Part shown: piece after piece, positions 1-9,238 of the stretch
How positions within the stretch are numbered: the first letter of the stretch is position 1
Layout of the letters: each line of letters opens with the position of its first letter
NCBI GenBank assembly: GCA_001314905.1
Contig: LJZT01000042.1
Span: 1 to 35,992 of the forward strand
Length of the DNA stretch: 35,992 bases
Source of the DNA: Phormidium sp. OSCR
Lineage (GTDB): Bacteria > Cyanobacteriota > Cyanobacteriia > Cyanobacteriales > Geitlerinemataceae
Direction: 5' to 3'
Made by a program: the position numbers and the translations under genes
The notes under the pieces: generated by a model
The model's input: only the letters and a program-made list of their open reading frames with translations
What the model was told of the DNA's origin: nothing
Databases searched by the model: none

Positions 1-3000
1 AGCATTTCCTTGACCCCATGTACTGGAACTTAACCGAGTGCCATCTCGAACTTCTACACGAGTTCCAATTACACTAATGTTGCCCGCATTTCCTTGTCCC
101 GTTTCTGCTACATTGCTCAAAACATTTGCATTAGACAAAATTACAGTATCACCAGCTTCTAGGGTTAGGTTTCCTGCATTTCCCTCACCCAAGGTACCCG
201 AAGATAATCGTGCTCCACTATGTATCTCTATATGCTCAGAAAGCAAATTTAGGTCACCAGCATTTCCCCGTCCTGTTTCTGCTACATCACTAAATATAGC
301 ACTCGGCAAACCCTCCGAGTTTTCTCCTGAAAAAACAATTGCCTCTGTTCCGTATATGTCCACACGAGCAGCATCTCCTTGCCCTAATGTACTCGAATTT
401 AACTGAGCACCATTTCGAACTTCTACGCGATTACCAATTATGCTAATGTTGCCGGCATTTCCCCATACCGTTTCTGCTACATTGCTCAAAACCCTTCCAT
501 CTAATAACTGTACGGTTCCATGAGATTCTATGGTAATATTTCCCGCATCTCCCTCACCGAAGGTACTCGAAGATAATTGCGCCCTATTACTCACCTCTAT
601 ATGGTGACCCAGCAGGTTAATATCACCGGCATTTCCCCGTCCCCTTGTTCCTACACCGGTCAAAGCAGCACTAGGAGAACCCTCCGAGTTTTCTCCTGAA
701 AAAATAATTGCTTGAGCTCCGTAGATGTCTATCTGACCACCATTTCCTTGCCCGAGTACACTCGAATTTAGCTGAGAACCTCCTAGAACTTCTACGTGAT
801 CACCAAGTATACGAATGTTACCCGCATTTCCCTGTCCTATTGCTTCGACATTGCTCAAAACATTTGCATCTAATAACCGAACAGAATTATTAGATTCTAT
901 GATGATGTTTCCTGCATTTCCCTCGCCGAAAGTATTTGAAGATAATCGTGCCCTATCACTCAACTCTATAGAGTTACCAAGCAGGTTAATGTCTCCGGCA
1001 TTTCCTTGCCCTAATACACTGGAACGCAAAACAGAATCATTCCGGATTTCTAATTGGTCGCTAATCACGCTAATACTGCCCGAGTTTCCCCGTCCTGTTG
1101 CCGCCGAAGCAACATTTGCATTCAATAACTGAACAGTACTACGACCTTCTATTGTGACGTTTCCTGTATTTCCTTCACTCAAGTTAGTTGAAAACAAGTG
1201 TGCTCCATCACTCACCTCTATAGAGTTGGCAAACAGGTTAATGTCTCCGGCATCTCCCGGGCCAACTCCTGCTACATTACTCAACGCAGTACTAGGAGAA
1301 CCGTTTGAGTTTTGTCCTGAAAAAATAATTGCCTCATTTCCATAAATATTTATTCTACCGGCATTCCCTTGTCCTAGGGTATTAGAACTTAACCGAGTAC
1401 CATCCCGGATTTCTACTCGGTCCCCAATTACGCTGAGGTTGCCCGCATTTCCCTGGGCTGTCGGTGCCACATCACTCAAAACACCAACATTTAATAACTG
1501 AACAGTTTCATGGGCTTCTATGGTAACATTGCCCGCATCTCCTTCACTGAAAGTACTCGAAGATAATTGTGCCGCGTTACTCACCTGTACATGGCGACCC
1601 AACAGGTTAATCTCACCGGCATCTCCCTGTCCCCATGTATCGGAACTTAACCTAGATCCATTTTGAATGTCTACTCGATTGCCCATCACTCTAATGTTCC
1701 CACCATTCCCTCGTCCAGTTTCTCCGATTCCACTAAATACATACCCATCGGAAAAACCAAGATTCTCACCAGCTTCAAGCCTGATATTTCCGGCATTTCC
1801 TTCTCCTGAATTCATAGAATTCAACTCAGCACCATCTCGGACTTCGATATCATTAGCAATCACAGTTATATTTCCAGCATTTCCTCGACCTGTTTCCCCA
1901 ATTATCGTTCCGATACCTGTGGGAAACTCATTACTTTGGAAATTTGCTGCTGAAAAAACGGCCCTATCATGGGCTTCAACCCTAATGTCTCCTGCATTGC
2001 CTTGACCGAAGCTAACCGAAGATAACTGTGCTAGATCAAGAAGTTCTACAGTATTAGCAACCACAGAAACTTGACCAGCATTTCCTTGTCCAGTTTCTAG
2101 GATGCGACTTGATACCCTAGTAGGAAATCCAGCAGAATTTTCTCCTGACAAAATAATAGAGTCACTAGCTTGTGTTCTAATGTTTCCGGCATTTCCTACC
2201 CCTGAAACACTCGAATTCAAGCCAGAACCCCCAGTCACCTCTATCGTATTAGCTACGAGGTTAATATCACCAGCGTTACCAAGCGAGCCTTGTCTAACTG
2301 AATTTGTTATTAGACTACCTGAGATGCTGATGTTACCCATCGCATCCAACTTAATATTTCCCGACTGGCCGTCCTCAAACCCCAGTCCCTCAACAATTCC
2401 TCCCTCCAACAGACTATTGCGCATCTCCAGATCTAACGCCTGAATCCCAATTTCTCCCCCCACCAGTCCGGTGACATTAAGAGTTGTCTCATCCAACGAC
2501 ACCGAGGCGCGATTCAAGTCTCTGGGAATCCCAAACCCCTCAGATGGAAATCCCGAGGTGATATCGCCCACCTCAAAGCTGACTTGTCCCGCTCCCCCCA
2601 CTCCCACTAGGTCAATTCGTCCGGCGGGTGCATTGATTTCAACATCGTCTAGACTAATTTCCCCCCCCACCAGGGTGATTGCCTCTCCCTCAGATACGTT
2701 GAGAATTGCCCCGGTGGCCTCAATACGGCCGGGATTATCATTAAACTGCACTCCCAATGGCACATTAACCCTCAACAAAGGGGCCTCCCCAGATTCCTCA
2801 GCGTTGAAGGCGAGGCTATTCTCAAAGACAAGACTGTTGGCGGTACTGGCGACAAAAGAACCACCGATGTCTAAACGAGCATTGGGACCGAAGATGATGC
2901 CGTTGGGATTGAGTAGGAATAAGTTGGCGGTTCCGTTAGCCCGCAGTAGGCCATCAATGTCGGAGATTGAGCCACCGGTGACGCGGCTAAAGATGTTGGC

Positions 3001-3246
3001 AACGTCGGGATTGTTGAAAAAGGCTTCGCTGTTGGTAGGGATGGAAAATTCCTGGAAACTGTGGAAGAGATTATCCCCTCGCAAGGCCCCACCGTCGATT
3101 TGGACTCCAGTTTCCGTAGGCGTGGTCACCGAACCTTCATTACCTAGGCTGCCATCGGGGATAATCTGAGCTTGAATCGGGACGATAGGCACGATCGCCA
3201 TACCCAGTCCCAAACTAACCGCCCATCCCCATTGCCAATCATCCAT
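1..3246 (-). CDS. Filamentous haemagglutinin-like exoprotein (TpsA type), C-terminus beyond left edge
   Basis: The reading frame is open from the ATG at 3246 to base 1 (1082 codons, no stop), so the gene continues outside the window. A signal peptide of about 24 residues ends in a Q-A-Q type cleavage site. It is followed by the TPS secretion domain (Haemagg_act, TIGR01901-like, about residues 30-150) with the cyanobacterial landmarks SQxF-like FHSFQEFS and LFLLNPNGI. The rest is a Gly/Asn/Ser-rich repeat region with GQGNAG and GEGDAG motifs, expected to form a right-handed beta-helix. Family knowledge: such proteins cross the outer membrane through a TpsB/FhaC pore and act as adhesins or surface proteins. 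It is the last visible gene of a four-gene operon, 34 bases after the CHAT gene, and a paralogue of the protein at 5944-9216. Its repeat part looks more AT-rich than that paralogue. Certain as a family; the exact function is unknown. Confidence 0.9.
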   Translation of the reverse strand, partial: MDDWQWGWAVSLGLGMAIVPIVPIQAQIIPDGSLGNEGSVTTPTETGVQIDGGALRGDNLFHSFQEFSIPTNSEAFFNNPDVANIFSRVTGGSISDIDGLLRANGTANLFLLNPNGIIFGPNARLDIGGSFVASTANSLVFENSLAFNAEESGEAPLLRVNVPLGVQFNDNPGRIEATGAILNVSEGEAITLVGGEISLDDVEINAPAGRIDLVGVGGAGQVSFEVGDITSGFPSEGFGIPRDLNRASVSLDETTLNVTGLVGGEIGIQALDLEMRNSLLEGGIVEGLGFEDGQSGNIKLDAMGNISISGSLITNSVRQGSLGNAGDINLVANTIEVTGGSGLNSSVSGVGNAGNIRTQASDSIILSGENSAGFPTRVSSRILETGQGNAGQVSVVANTVELLDLAQLSSVSFGQGNAGDIRVEAHDRAVFSAANFQSNEFPTGIGTIIGETGRGNAGNITVIANDIEVRDGAELNSMNSGEGNAGNIRLEAGENLGFSDGYVFSGIGETGRGNGGNIRVMGNRVDIQNGSRLSSDTWGQGDAGEINLLGRHVQVSNAAQLSSSTFSEGDAGNVTIEAHETVQLLNVGVLSDVAPTAQGNAGNLSVIGDRVEIRDGTRLSSNTLGQGNAGRINIYGNEAIIFSGQNSNGSPSTALSNVAGVGPGDAGDINLFANSIEVSDGAHLFSTNLSEGNTGNVTIEGRSTVQLLNANVASAATGRGNSGSISVISDQLEIRNDSVLRSSVLGQGNAGDINLLGNSIELSDRARLSSNTFGEGNAGNIIIESNNSVRLLDANVLSNVEAIGQGNAGNIRILGDHVEVLGGSQLNSSVLGQGNGGQIDIYGAQAIIFSGENSEGSPSAALTGVGTRGRGNAGDINLLGHHIEVSNRAQLSSSTFGEGDAGNITIESHGTVQLLDGRVLSNVAETVWGNAGNISIIGNRVEVRNGAQLNSSTLGQGDAARVDIYGTEAIVFSGENSEGLPSAIFSDVAETGRGNAGDLNLLSEHIEIHSGARLSSGTLGEGNAGNLTLEAGDTVILSNANVLSNVAETGQGNAGNISVIGTRVEVRDGTRLSSSTWGQGNA
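311..1300 (-). repeat. In-frame tandem modules of 123 codons in the haemagglutinin gene
   Basis: A landmark encoding FSGENSEGSPS recurs with its left edge at 311, 680 and about 1301. The first spacing is 369 bases, exactly 123 codons. The second is 621 bases, 207 codons, that is one module plus 84 extra codons. Both intervals stay in frame. Each module holds two beta-helix blocks with GxGNAG/GEGDAG signatures. Confidence 0.8.
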
Positions 3247-3280
3247 CAAACCTACCTCAACTAAACAACAGTAAAACTCA

Positions 3281-5914
3281 TTATATCCAGTTACCAACTA
3301 AGATATACGCTGACCAATAATAGGGAAGTAAAGAACCCTCATTGTTCAATAAACTTAACTGAGCTTGTCGCAAAGCTTCCGCTTTGGTCGTTCCGGGTAT
3401 ACCCAAGTTCTGATAAAAAACTGACATAAATAAAGATGTCGCCGCATCATCTACTTGCCAGAGGGTGGCGAGAGTACTGCGCGCCCCCGCCCGCACAGCA
3501 ACTCCAGCTAAACCCAGGGCGGCACGATCATCACCAGTGGCCGTTTCACAGGCGCTCAGAACTAAAAGTTCTAGAATCTCTGATTCCCCATCCTCGCCTC
3601 GTTGGCGGAGTAGAGTTTCTAACTCCCGCACATTGATGGGGGTATCGTAGGCGAGAATAAACGTATTCTCTGCCTGAGAACTAAATTGTCCATGGGTGGC
3701 AATGTGGATGATAGGGGAGGGGAAGTTGCGAATTTCCTCGGCGATAGAGGTACGGGTAAAGGTGTTGTTGAGCAACTGGCGACTGGAGTTGACTTGAGCG
3801 GAGATCTGTTCTATTTCTCTAGGGACGTGGATGAGAGCCGGAAATCCATGTCTGGCTTCTGATAAACCAGCAGCTAAGGTGGTTAGTCGTTCCCGTGATC
3901 GCTCCCCCGTTTCCAAGAGCTGCATTCCCGGCGTTAGGGCAATGCTGTAGCGTTCAATGAGATACTCGTTTCCGTCATGTAGGGCGGCCATAGGGATATT
4001 CCGTAGTCCGCCATCGAGCACAAAGGTGAGGGTTTCCACGTCACTGTTCTCTAACGGGGCATCTAGGGGGCGAATCAGCCAATCGTAGAGTTGTTGCGAT
4101 TGTTCCAGAACTTCCGAGAGACTAGCAAGACGACGACCCACCTTTTGACGAAAGTTATCTAATTTGCTGTCAATTTTTGATTTAGAAACGGCGGTTTCAT
4201 AAAACTTTAGGGGTTCTCCAGGAAGGGAGAGAATCGTGGTTAGACGGTCAGGCAAAATAATGGAGTAGAGAACCGCTGCATTGGGGTCAATCTCTTCAAT
4301 GGAGACTGGGGTGGTATCTAAACAGGCATCCCGGAAAAAGTTGTCTAATTCAGCTAGTTGTAAATCTTCGATCGCCTCTCGGGCTTGTTGTAAGTTCTTC
4401 TGACTGGGGTTAGGGTCGGACAATAGGATATCCACATATTCCCGATAGACGGTTTCGACGGTTTCTCGGAAGTCATATTGAACTTCGGGGTTCATTGCCA
4501 CTAAGTCACTGCGAATCGATTGCAGGGTGCTTAGGGCGACCCCATAGGCATCCTGAGCGGCTTCGGTTTGTCCTTGGGCGTTGAGTAATCGTCCTAACTG
4601 CCAATGCCAACGATAGGCGATATCTCCGGCATCAATGGACTGGGCCAAGACCACCGCATCACGGGTTAGGGTTTCGGCAATCCCCCACTGTCGGGTGGTT
4701 TCATAGAGAGCGCCTAGGTTGCCGAGGGCGTGGGATTCGGCACGGCGATCGCCAATGTCGCGGGCCTGTTGGACGGCAGTGGCGAGAACTTCGGCCACGT
4801 CACGGGAGTTCTCGCCGAGGGACATGAGATGGCGGGCAAAGCGAACGTGAGCGTAGATGCTGCGGCGACTGGGGGGGACTTGGGTGAGTTGATGGGCGAT
4901 CGCCGTTTTGAGGGTTGAGAGGTCTTGGGGGCTTGGCCAGGGGAGGGTCTCGTCGTCTGAGGGGCGATCTTCGAACAGGGTGAGTTGGTTTAACTGGGCT
5001 TCCAACTGGAGGATGGGATGAGAGGCCAGGCTGGCGGCTCGTTCATAGGCCTGCCAACTGGTCTGTTGTTCCCGCCTAAAGGCTTCGGTATCGAGTGAGT
5101 TGTCCGCCCGTTGCGCGAGACTGCTGGCGGTGTTGCCTAAACTGATATAGATGGAGGCCAGGCTGGCGTCATCTCCCAGGGTTTGGGCAATCTGGAGACT
5201 GCGTTCTAAACGGTCTCGGGCCTCTTGCAACTGACCGATGGCCAGGAAGGTATTACCCAAACTTTGAAATCCCAGGGCTTTGACGAGGGAATCGGGCTGG
5301 TCCTCTAGGGTCCTGGCCACGGTTTCGAGGCGATCGCGGGCGCGGGCATAGAGTCCCAGGGCTTGCAGGGCTTGGGCTTCGTTAATTTGACTGGCGATCG
5401 CCCCCTCGGTATCGTCGGCTTGCTGATAGGTTTGCGTGGCCTGTTGCCAAATTTCAAAGGCCCGTTCCGGCTGTCCTGAGGCTAAATAGAGATGACCCCG
5501 GATATTGAGAATCTGAGCCAAGCGGGCCGGGCTGGTGATGGGTTCGGCGGCCAGGAGTTCCTGGGTGCGATCGTTGACCTGATGGGCTAAGGCCATCTGG
5601 CCGAGCTGTTGGTATCCTAAGCTGAGATAACTGAGAGCCAGGGCTTGCTGGGGGCGATTCCCGTGGCGATCGAACTCCGCCGCCGCCTGTTGCCAGGCCT
5701 CCACCGCCTCCTGATAGCGTTGCCCCTGATAGAACCCGCGTCCCTGTTGTAGCATCTCAAACCCCAACCCGCCCTGGGAACCGTTGCGAGTTGCCGTTTC
5801 CCGGTTGAGAGTGATTGTTGGTAATCCCTCCAGAGATGGCAGTGCTGACTGAGCGGGAACTGTCCAGAAACAGAGGCTAAGTAGAGCCAGGGGAACAGAT
5901 GTGCGATGGGACAT
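3281..5914 (-). CDS. TPR-CHAT domain protein, exported, caspase-like protease fold
   Basis: The 877-residue protein starts with a signal peptide (about residues 1-23, ending A-Q-S-A). It continues with tetratricopeptide-type helical repeats over about residues 50-480 and ends in a CHAT domain (about 600-877). The caspase-like dyad is visible: His741 in HIATHG and Cys789 in LSACETATGD, so the protease site looks intact. CHAT proteins are relatives of separase and caspases. In cyanobacteria they are common beside haemagglutinin-like exoproteins, where a role in processing or surface display is suspected but not established. It lies between two tpsA-like genes with gaps of 29 and 34 bases, strongly suggesting co-transcription. 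The ATG at 5914 gives the signal peptide and is preferred. Confidence 0.9.
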   Translation of the reverse strand: MSHRTSVPLALLSLCFWTVPAQSALPSLEGLPTITLNRETATRNGSQGGLGFEMLQQGRGFYQGQRYQEAVEAWQQAAAEFDRHGNRPQQALALSYLSLGYQQLGQMALAHQVNDRTQELLAAEPITSPARLAQILNIRGHLYLASGQPERAFEIWQQATQTYQQADDTEGAIASQINEAQALQALGLYARARDRLETVARTLEDQPDSLVKALGFQSLGNTFLAIGQLQEARDRLERSLQIAQTLGDDASLASIYISLGNTASSLAQRADNSLDTEAFRREQQTSWQAYERAASLASHPILQLEAQLNQLTLFEDRPSDDETLPWPSPQDLSTLKTAIAHQLTQVPPSRRSIYAHVRFARHLMSLGENSRDVAEVLATAVQQARDIGDRRAESHALGNLGALYETTRQWGIAETLTRDAVVLAQSIDAGDIAYRWHWQLGRLLNAQGQTEAAQDAYGVALSTLQSIRSDLVAMNPEVQYDFRETVETVYREYVDILLSDPNPSQKNLQQAREAIEDLQLAELDNFFRDACLDTTPVSIEEIDPNAAVLYSIILPDRLTTILSLPGEPLKFYETAVSKSKIDSKLDNFRQKVGRRLASLSEVLEQSQQLYDWLIRPLDAPLENSDVETLTFVLDGGLRNIPMAALHDGNEYLIERYSIALTPGMQLLETGERSRERLTTLAAGLSEARHGFPALIHVPREIEQISAQVNSSRQLLNNTFTRTSIAEEIRNFPSPIIHIATHGQFSSQAENTFILAYDTPINVRELETLLRQRGEDGESEILELLVLSACETATGDDRAALGLAGVAVRAGARSTLATLWQVDDAATSLFMSVFYQNLGIPGTTKAEALRQAQLSLLNNEGSLLPYYWSAYILVGNWI

Positions 5915-5943
5915 AAAAATCTAAGATAGAAACCTAAGTCTGT

Positions 5944-8900
5944 TTAAGGCAATAGAGAACAAGAGTTTGCTCGTCTTTCGGGAATAGTGGGGACGACATC
6001 ACCATTGCTAGATGAGAGGATCACCTCACCCTCATGATTCATATGCCAACCCTCGGCTTCCACCAACTCAACCCGCTCATCTCTGGGAACAGACCTGCCT
6101 TGAGACCTCGACAAATTCAGAGAACGTAAATCTACCCAGGTAACATCATTGACAAGTGTCCCCTCAGGGTTGGGAGGTAAGCCACCCCGTCCTGTGACAT
6201 AAAATTCACTGTCTCGTCCGCTGGTACAGGGATCAGTATTGAGAATCGATGCAACATCTATAGGGGCTGCTGAGAGATCCACCAGTCCTGCGGCTGTGTC
6301 AATATCGGGAGTGTTGAGTTCCACAACGCCGCTGAATTCTGGCCCTAGTGCTGACGTTGCAGTGATATCACTTTCAAGAGTGGGTTGATCGCGGAATTCA
6401 GTCCCAAAGATCTCCTGGGCATTGATGATAACTTGTCCCCCTGATGCATTAAGGGCATTGGCGGTAATATTGCTGTTTTCCAAGGCAACCAAGGCCCCCG
6501 TGTCGATGACAATGTTACCTCCGGGAAACTCTCCCTGAGCATTGGTCTGTAGATTACTACCACCTCGCAAAATGGTTGTGTTTGTATTCAATTGGAGATT
6601 CCCACCTTGTCCTAGGGTATCAACTGTAACAGCCGAACCATCTACCAGTCGTAGAGAGTCGGCTCTTACCATGAGATCACCGGCTGCAAAGTTGTTGGAA
6701 TTAGACTGTCCAGTATGACTTGAGGACAAGACTGCCCCATCTTGCAAGTCGATTTGTCTAGCATTTAACCTCACCCCTCCGGCATTGCCCTCGGCTTGAT
6801 CAATCACTTGGCTGAACACAGCACTATTGGAGAGAACGATGTGATCGCGCCCTTCAACTCTAACGCTACCTGCATCCCCTTCTCCAAAGGTACTCGAAGA
6901 TAAGATAGCACCGTCTTGTAGATTGATTTGACGTCCTGTGACCCTGACACCACCGGCATTACCTCGGCCGGTTTCCGTGACATTACTCAACACAAAACTG
7001 TCGGACAACCTCACAGACTCTTGTCCAGTTACTGTCGCCGTTCCCGCATTCCCTTCTCCAGCGGTACTCAAAGACACAAAAGCACCATCTCGGATATCGA
7101 CCCGATTTGCCATCAAGCTTATACCGCCTGCGTTTCCCCGTGCTGCCTCTCCAACCAGACTCACGACTCCGGTGGTCAACTGCCCAACATTAGCTCCTAA
7201 GAGTAGGATACTTTCATTAGCTTCAACCCTAACCGTTCCGGCATCTCCCTGCCCTAAGGTGCTGGAATTTAACTGTGCCCCATTGCGGAGCATAACGCGT
7301 TCTGCAGCGATCTCGATCCCTCCGGCATTACCCCTACCCGTCGGTGCCACCCCACTGATCACCTCACTATCTGAGATCAGAATACTATCGCCAGCTTCAA
7401 GAGTCACGGGACCGGCATTCCCCTCTCCAAACAGATTGGACGATACGACGGATTGCTCTTGTAATTCGATGGTTTGACCGATTAGGCTGAGTCCACCGGC
7501 GTTCCCTCGTCCGCTCGCTTCAACCTGACTAAAGGCATCGGCATTACGGAAGATAACCATCTCATGTCCTTCTACGGTGACGCCCCCAGCATTTCCGTCG
7601 CCGAAGCTACTGGCATCTAGGCGAGCGCCATCCTCAATGATAATCCGGTTGGCAACGAGATCAATTCTCCCTCCATCTCCCTGAGCGCCTTGTGCAACTC
7701 GGCTCAAGGCAGCGCTCATAAAACCCTCAGGGTTAACTCCTGAGAAGACAATCTGATCGGTGGCTTCAACCCTTACGCTTCCACCATGACCCTGACCAAA
7801 CGTACTAGAAGTTAATTGTGCCCCGTCACGTATCTCTACCTGATTGGCGATAAGACTTACCGCTCCAGCGTTGCCCTGCCCAGTTTCCTCGACAGCACTG
7901 AAAGCATCAGCATTGGAAATGATAATGGTCTCCCCCGCTTCAACTCGAACAAGTCCGGCATCTCCTGCGCCAAAGGTCGTTGTATCCAAGGTGGCTCCCT
8001 CCCTCACTGCTATGTGGTTGGCAACCAACCTCACATCACCTCCTTGTCCTTCAGCGGTTTCGCTCACACGGCTAAAGACTCCACTGACTAAACCCAGGGG
8101 ATTAGCTCCTGAAATGATAATACTGTGAACGGCATTAAGCCTGACGCTCCCAGAATTTCCTTGGCCAAAGGTACTTGAGGTTAACTGGGCTCCGTCTCGA
8201 ACTTCGATGTCATTGGCAATGAGGGTAATATTGCCGGAATGGCCGAAAGAATCTCGTCGAACTAAATTCAAGATCCCACCATTGGCTATGCTAATCCTCC
8301 CATGAGCGTCCAACCCAATGTTCCCGGATTGTCCGTCTGGGTTCCCAAATCCTTCGGCAATGCCCGCATCTAAAAAGCTATCCCATAGCTCGATCTCTGA
8401 AGCTTGAATTTTAATATCCCCACCTTGGGAAGCTACTACATTCAAGGCTGTTCCATTTCTCAACAACACCGAAGCGCGATTCAGGTCAGCGGGAACCCCA
8501 AACCCCCCAGACGGAAATCCCGAGTCTGCATCGCCCACCTCAAACCTAACTTGTCCCGCTTCCCCCACTCCCACTAGGTCAATTCGTCCAGCCGGTGCAT
8601 TCATCTCAACATCGTCTAGGCTAATCTCGCCTCCCACCAAGGCCATAGATTCTCCCTCAGAGACGTTGAGCGTTGCCCCGGTTGCCTCAAGGCTGCCGGG
8701 ATTACCATTAAATTGCACCCCTAATGGCACATTCACGCTCAATAGGGGGGCTGTGTCTCCAGAATCACTGGCACTAAACTCCAAGCCATTCTCAAACACA
8801 AGACTGTTGGCGGTACTGGCGACAAAGGAACCGCCGATGTCTAAACGGGCGTTGGGACCGAAAACAATACCGTTGGGATTGAGTAAAAATAAGTTGGCGG

Positions 8901-9216
8901 TTCCGTTGGCCCGCAATAAGCCGTCGATGTCCGAGATTGAGCCGCCGGTGACTCGGCTAAAGATGTTGGCGACATCGGGATTGTTGAAAAAGGCTTCGCT
9001 ATTGGTGGGAACGGAAAACTCCTGGAAACTGTGGAAGAGATTGTCTCCTCGCAAAGCCCCCCCGTCAATTTGTACCCCCGTTTCCATGGGCGTGGTTACG
9101 GAACCTTCTGAGCCTAAGCTACCATCGGGGACAATTTGGGCGTGAACCCGAATCCCTGGCGCGATCGCCACCCCCAGTCCTAGACCCAACACCCATCCCC
9201 ATCTCCGCCTATCCAT
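5944..9216 (-). CDS. Filamentous haemagglutinin-like exoprotein (TpsA type), complete
   Basis: The protein has about 1090 residues from the ATG at 9216; a GTG three codons upstream is less likely because the paralogue starts at the equivalent ATG. A signal peptide ends in V-H-A-Q. The TPS domain follows (FHSFQEFSVP, LFLLNPNGIVFGP), then many beta-helix repeats with GQGNAG, GEGDAG and SSTFGEG motifs. The C-terminus carries a motif typical of cyanobacterial members: a Cys, then FYVTGRGGLPPNP, and the block EAEGWHMNHEGEV. Expected fate is Sec export and passage through a TpsB outer-membrane pore; none is encoded here. It is 22 bases after the DUF928 gene and 29 before the CHAT gene. Its first ~230 residues are nearly the same as the paralogue at 1-3246, indicating gene duplication. 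Confidence 0.93.
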   Translation of the reverse strand: MDRRRWGWVLGLGLGVAIAPGIRVHAQIVPDGSLGSEGSVTTPMETGVQIDGGALRGDNLFHSFQEFSVPTNSEAFFNNPDVANIFSRVTGGSISDIDGLLRANGTANLFLLNPNGIVFGPNARLDIGGSFVASTANSLVFENGLEFSASDSGDTAPLLSVNVPLGVQFNGNPGSLEATGATLNVSEGESMALVGGEISLDDVEMNAPAGRIDLVGVGEAGQVRFEVGDADSGFPSGGFGVPADLNRASVLLRNGTALNVVASQGGDIKIQASEIELWDSFLDAGIAEGFGNPDGQSGNIGLDAHGRISIANGGILNLVRRDSFGHSGNITLIANDIEVRDGAQLTSSTFGQGNSGSVRLNAVHSIIISGANPLGLVSGVFSRVSETAEGQGGDVRLVANHIAVREGATLDTTTFGAGDAGLVRVEAGETIIISNADAFSAVEETGQGNAGAVSLIANQVEIRDGAQLTSSTFGQGHGGSVRVEATDQIVFSGVNPEGFMSAALSRVAQGAQGDGGRIDLVANRIIIEDGARLDASSFGDGNAGGVTVEGHEMVIFRNADAFSQVEASGRGNAGGLSLIGQTIELQEQSVVSSNLFGEGNAGPVTLEAGDSILISDSEVISGVAPTGRGNAGGIEIAAERVMLRNGAQLNSSTLGQGDAGTVRVEANESILLLGANVGQLTTGVVSLVGEAARGNAGGISLMANRVDIRDGAFVSLSTAGEGNAGTATVTGQESVRLSDSFVLSNVTETGRGNAGGVRVTGRQINLQDGAILSSSTFGEGDAGSVRVEGRDHIVLSNSAVFSQVIDQAEGNAGGVRLNARQIDLQDGAVLSSSHTGQSNSNNFAAGDLMVRADSLRLVDGSAVTVDTLGQGGNLQLNTNTTILRGGSNLQTNAQGEFPGGNIVIDTGALVALENSNITANALNASGGQVIINAQEIFGTEFRDQPTLESDITATSALGPEFSGVVELNTPDIDTAAGLVDLSAAPIDVASILNTDPCTSGRDSEFYVTGRGGLPPNPEGTLVNDVTWVDLRSLNLSRSQGRSVPRDERVELVEAEGWHMNHEGEVILSSSNGDVVPTIPERRANSCSLLP
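7822..8190 (-). repeat. 123-codon module in the second haemagglutinin gene
   Basis: The segment encoding AQLTSSTFGQGN is followed 369 bases further along the gene by AQLTSSTFGQGH (plus-strand anchors 8181 and 7812). The module is a 65-residue block plus a 58-residue block. The period is identical to that in the paralogue, so the 123-codon unit probably predates the duplication. Confidence 0.75.
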
Positions 9217-9238
9217 AACACCCACCCCAACTTAACTA

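Noticed and set aside
1-3246. Pseudogene or frameshifted haemagglutinin gene
   Set aside because: The frame stays consistent at every landmark checked (99, 1020, 1887, 2520, 3246) and repeat spacings are multiples of three; the gene is only cut by the window edge.
6938-9145. Long plus-strand frames rich in Pro, Ser and Ala across the haemagglutinin genes
   Set aside because: They are antisense shadows of the repetitive Gly/Asn/Ser codons of the minus-strand genes.
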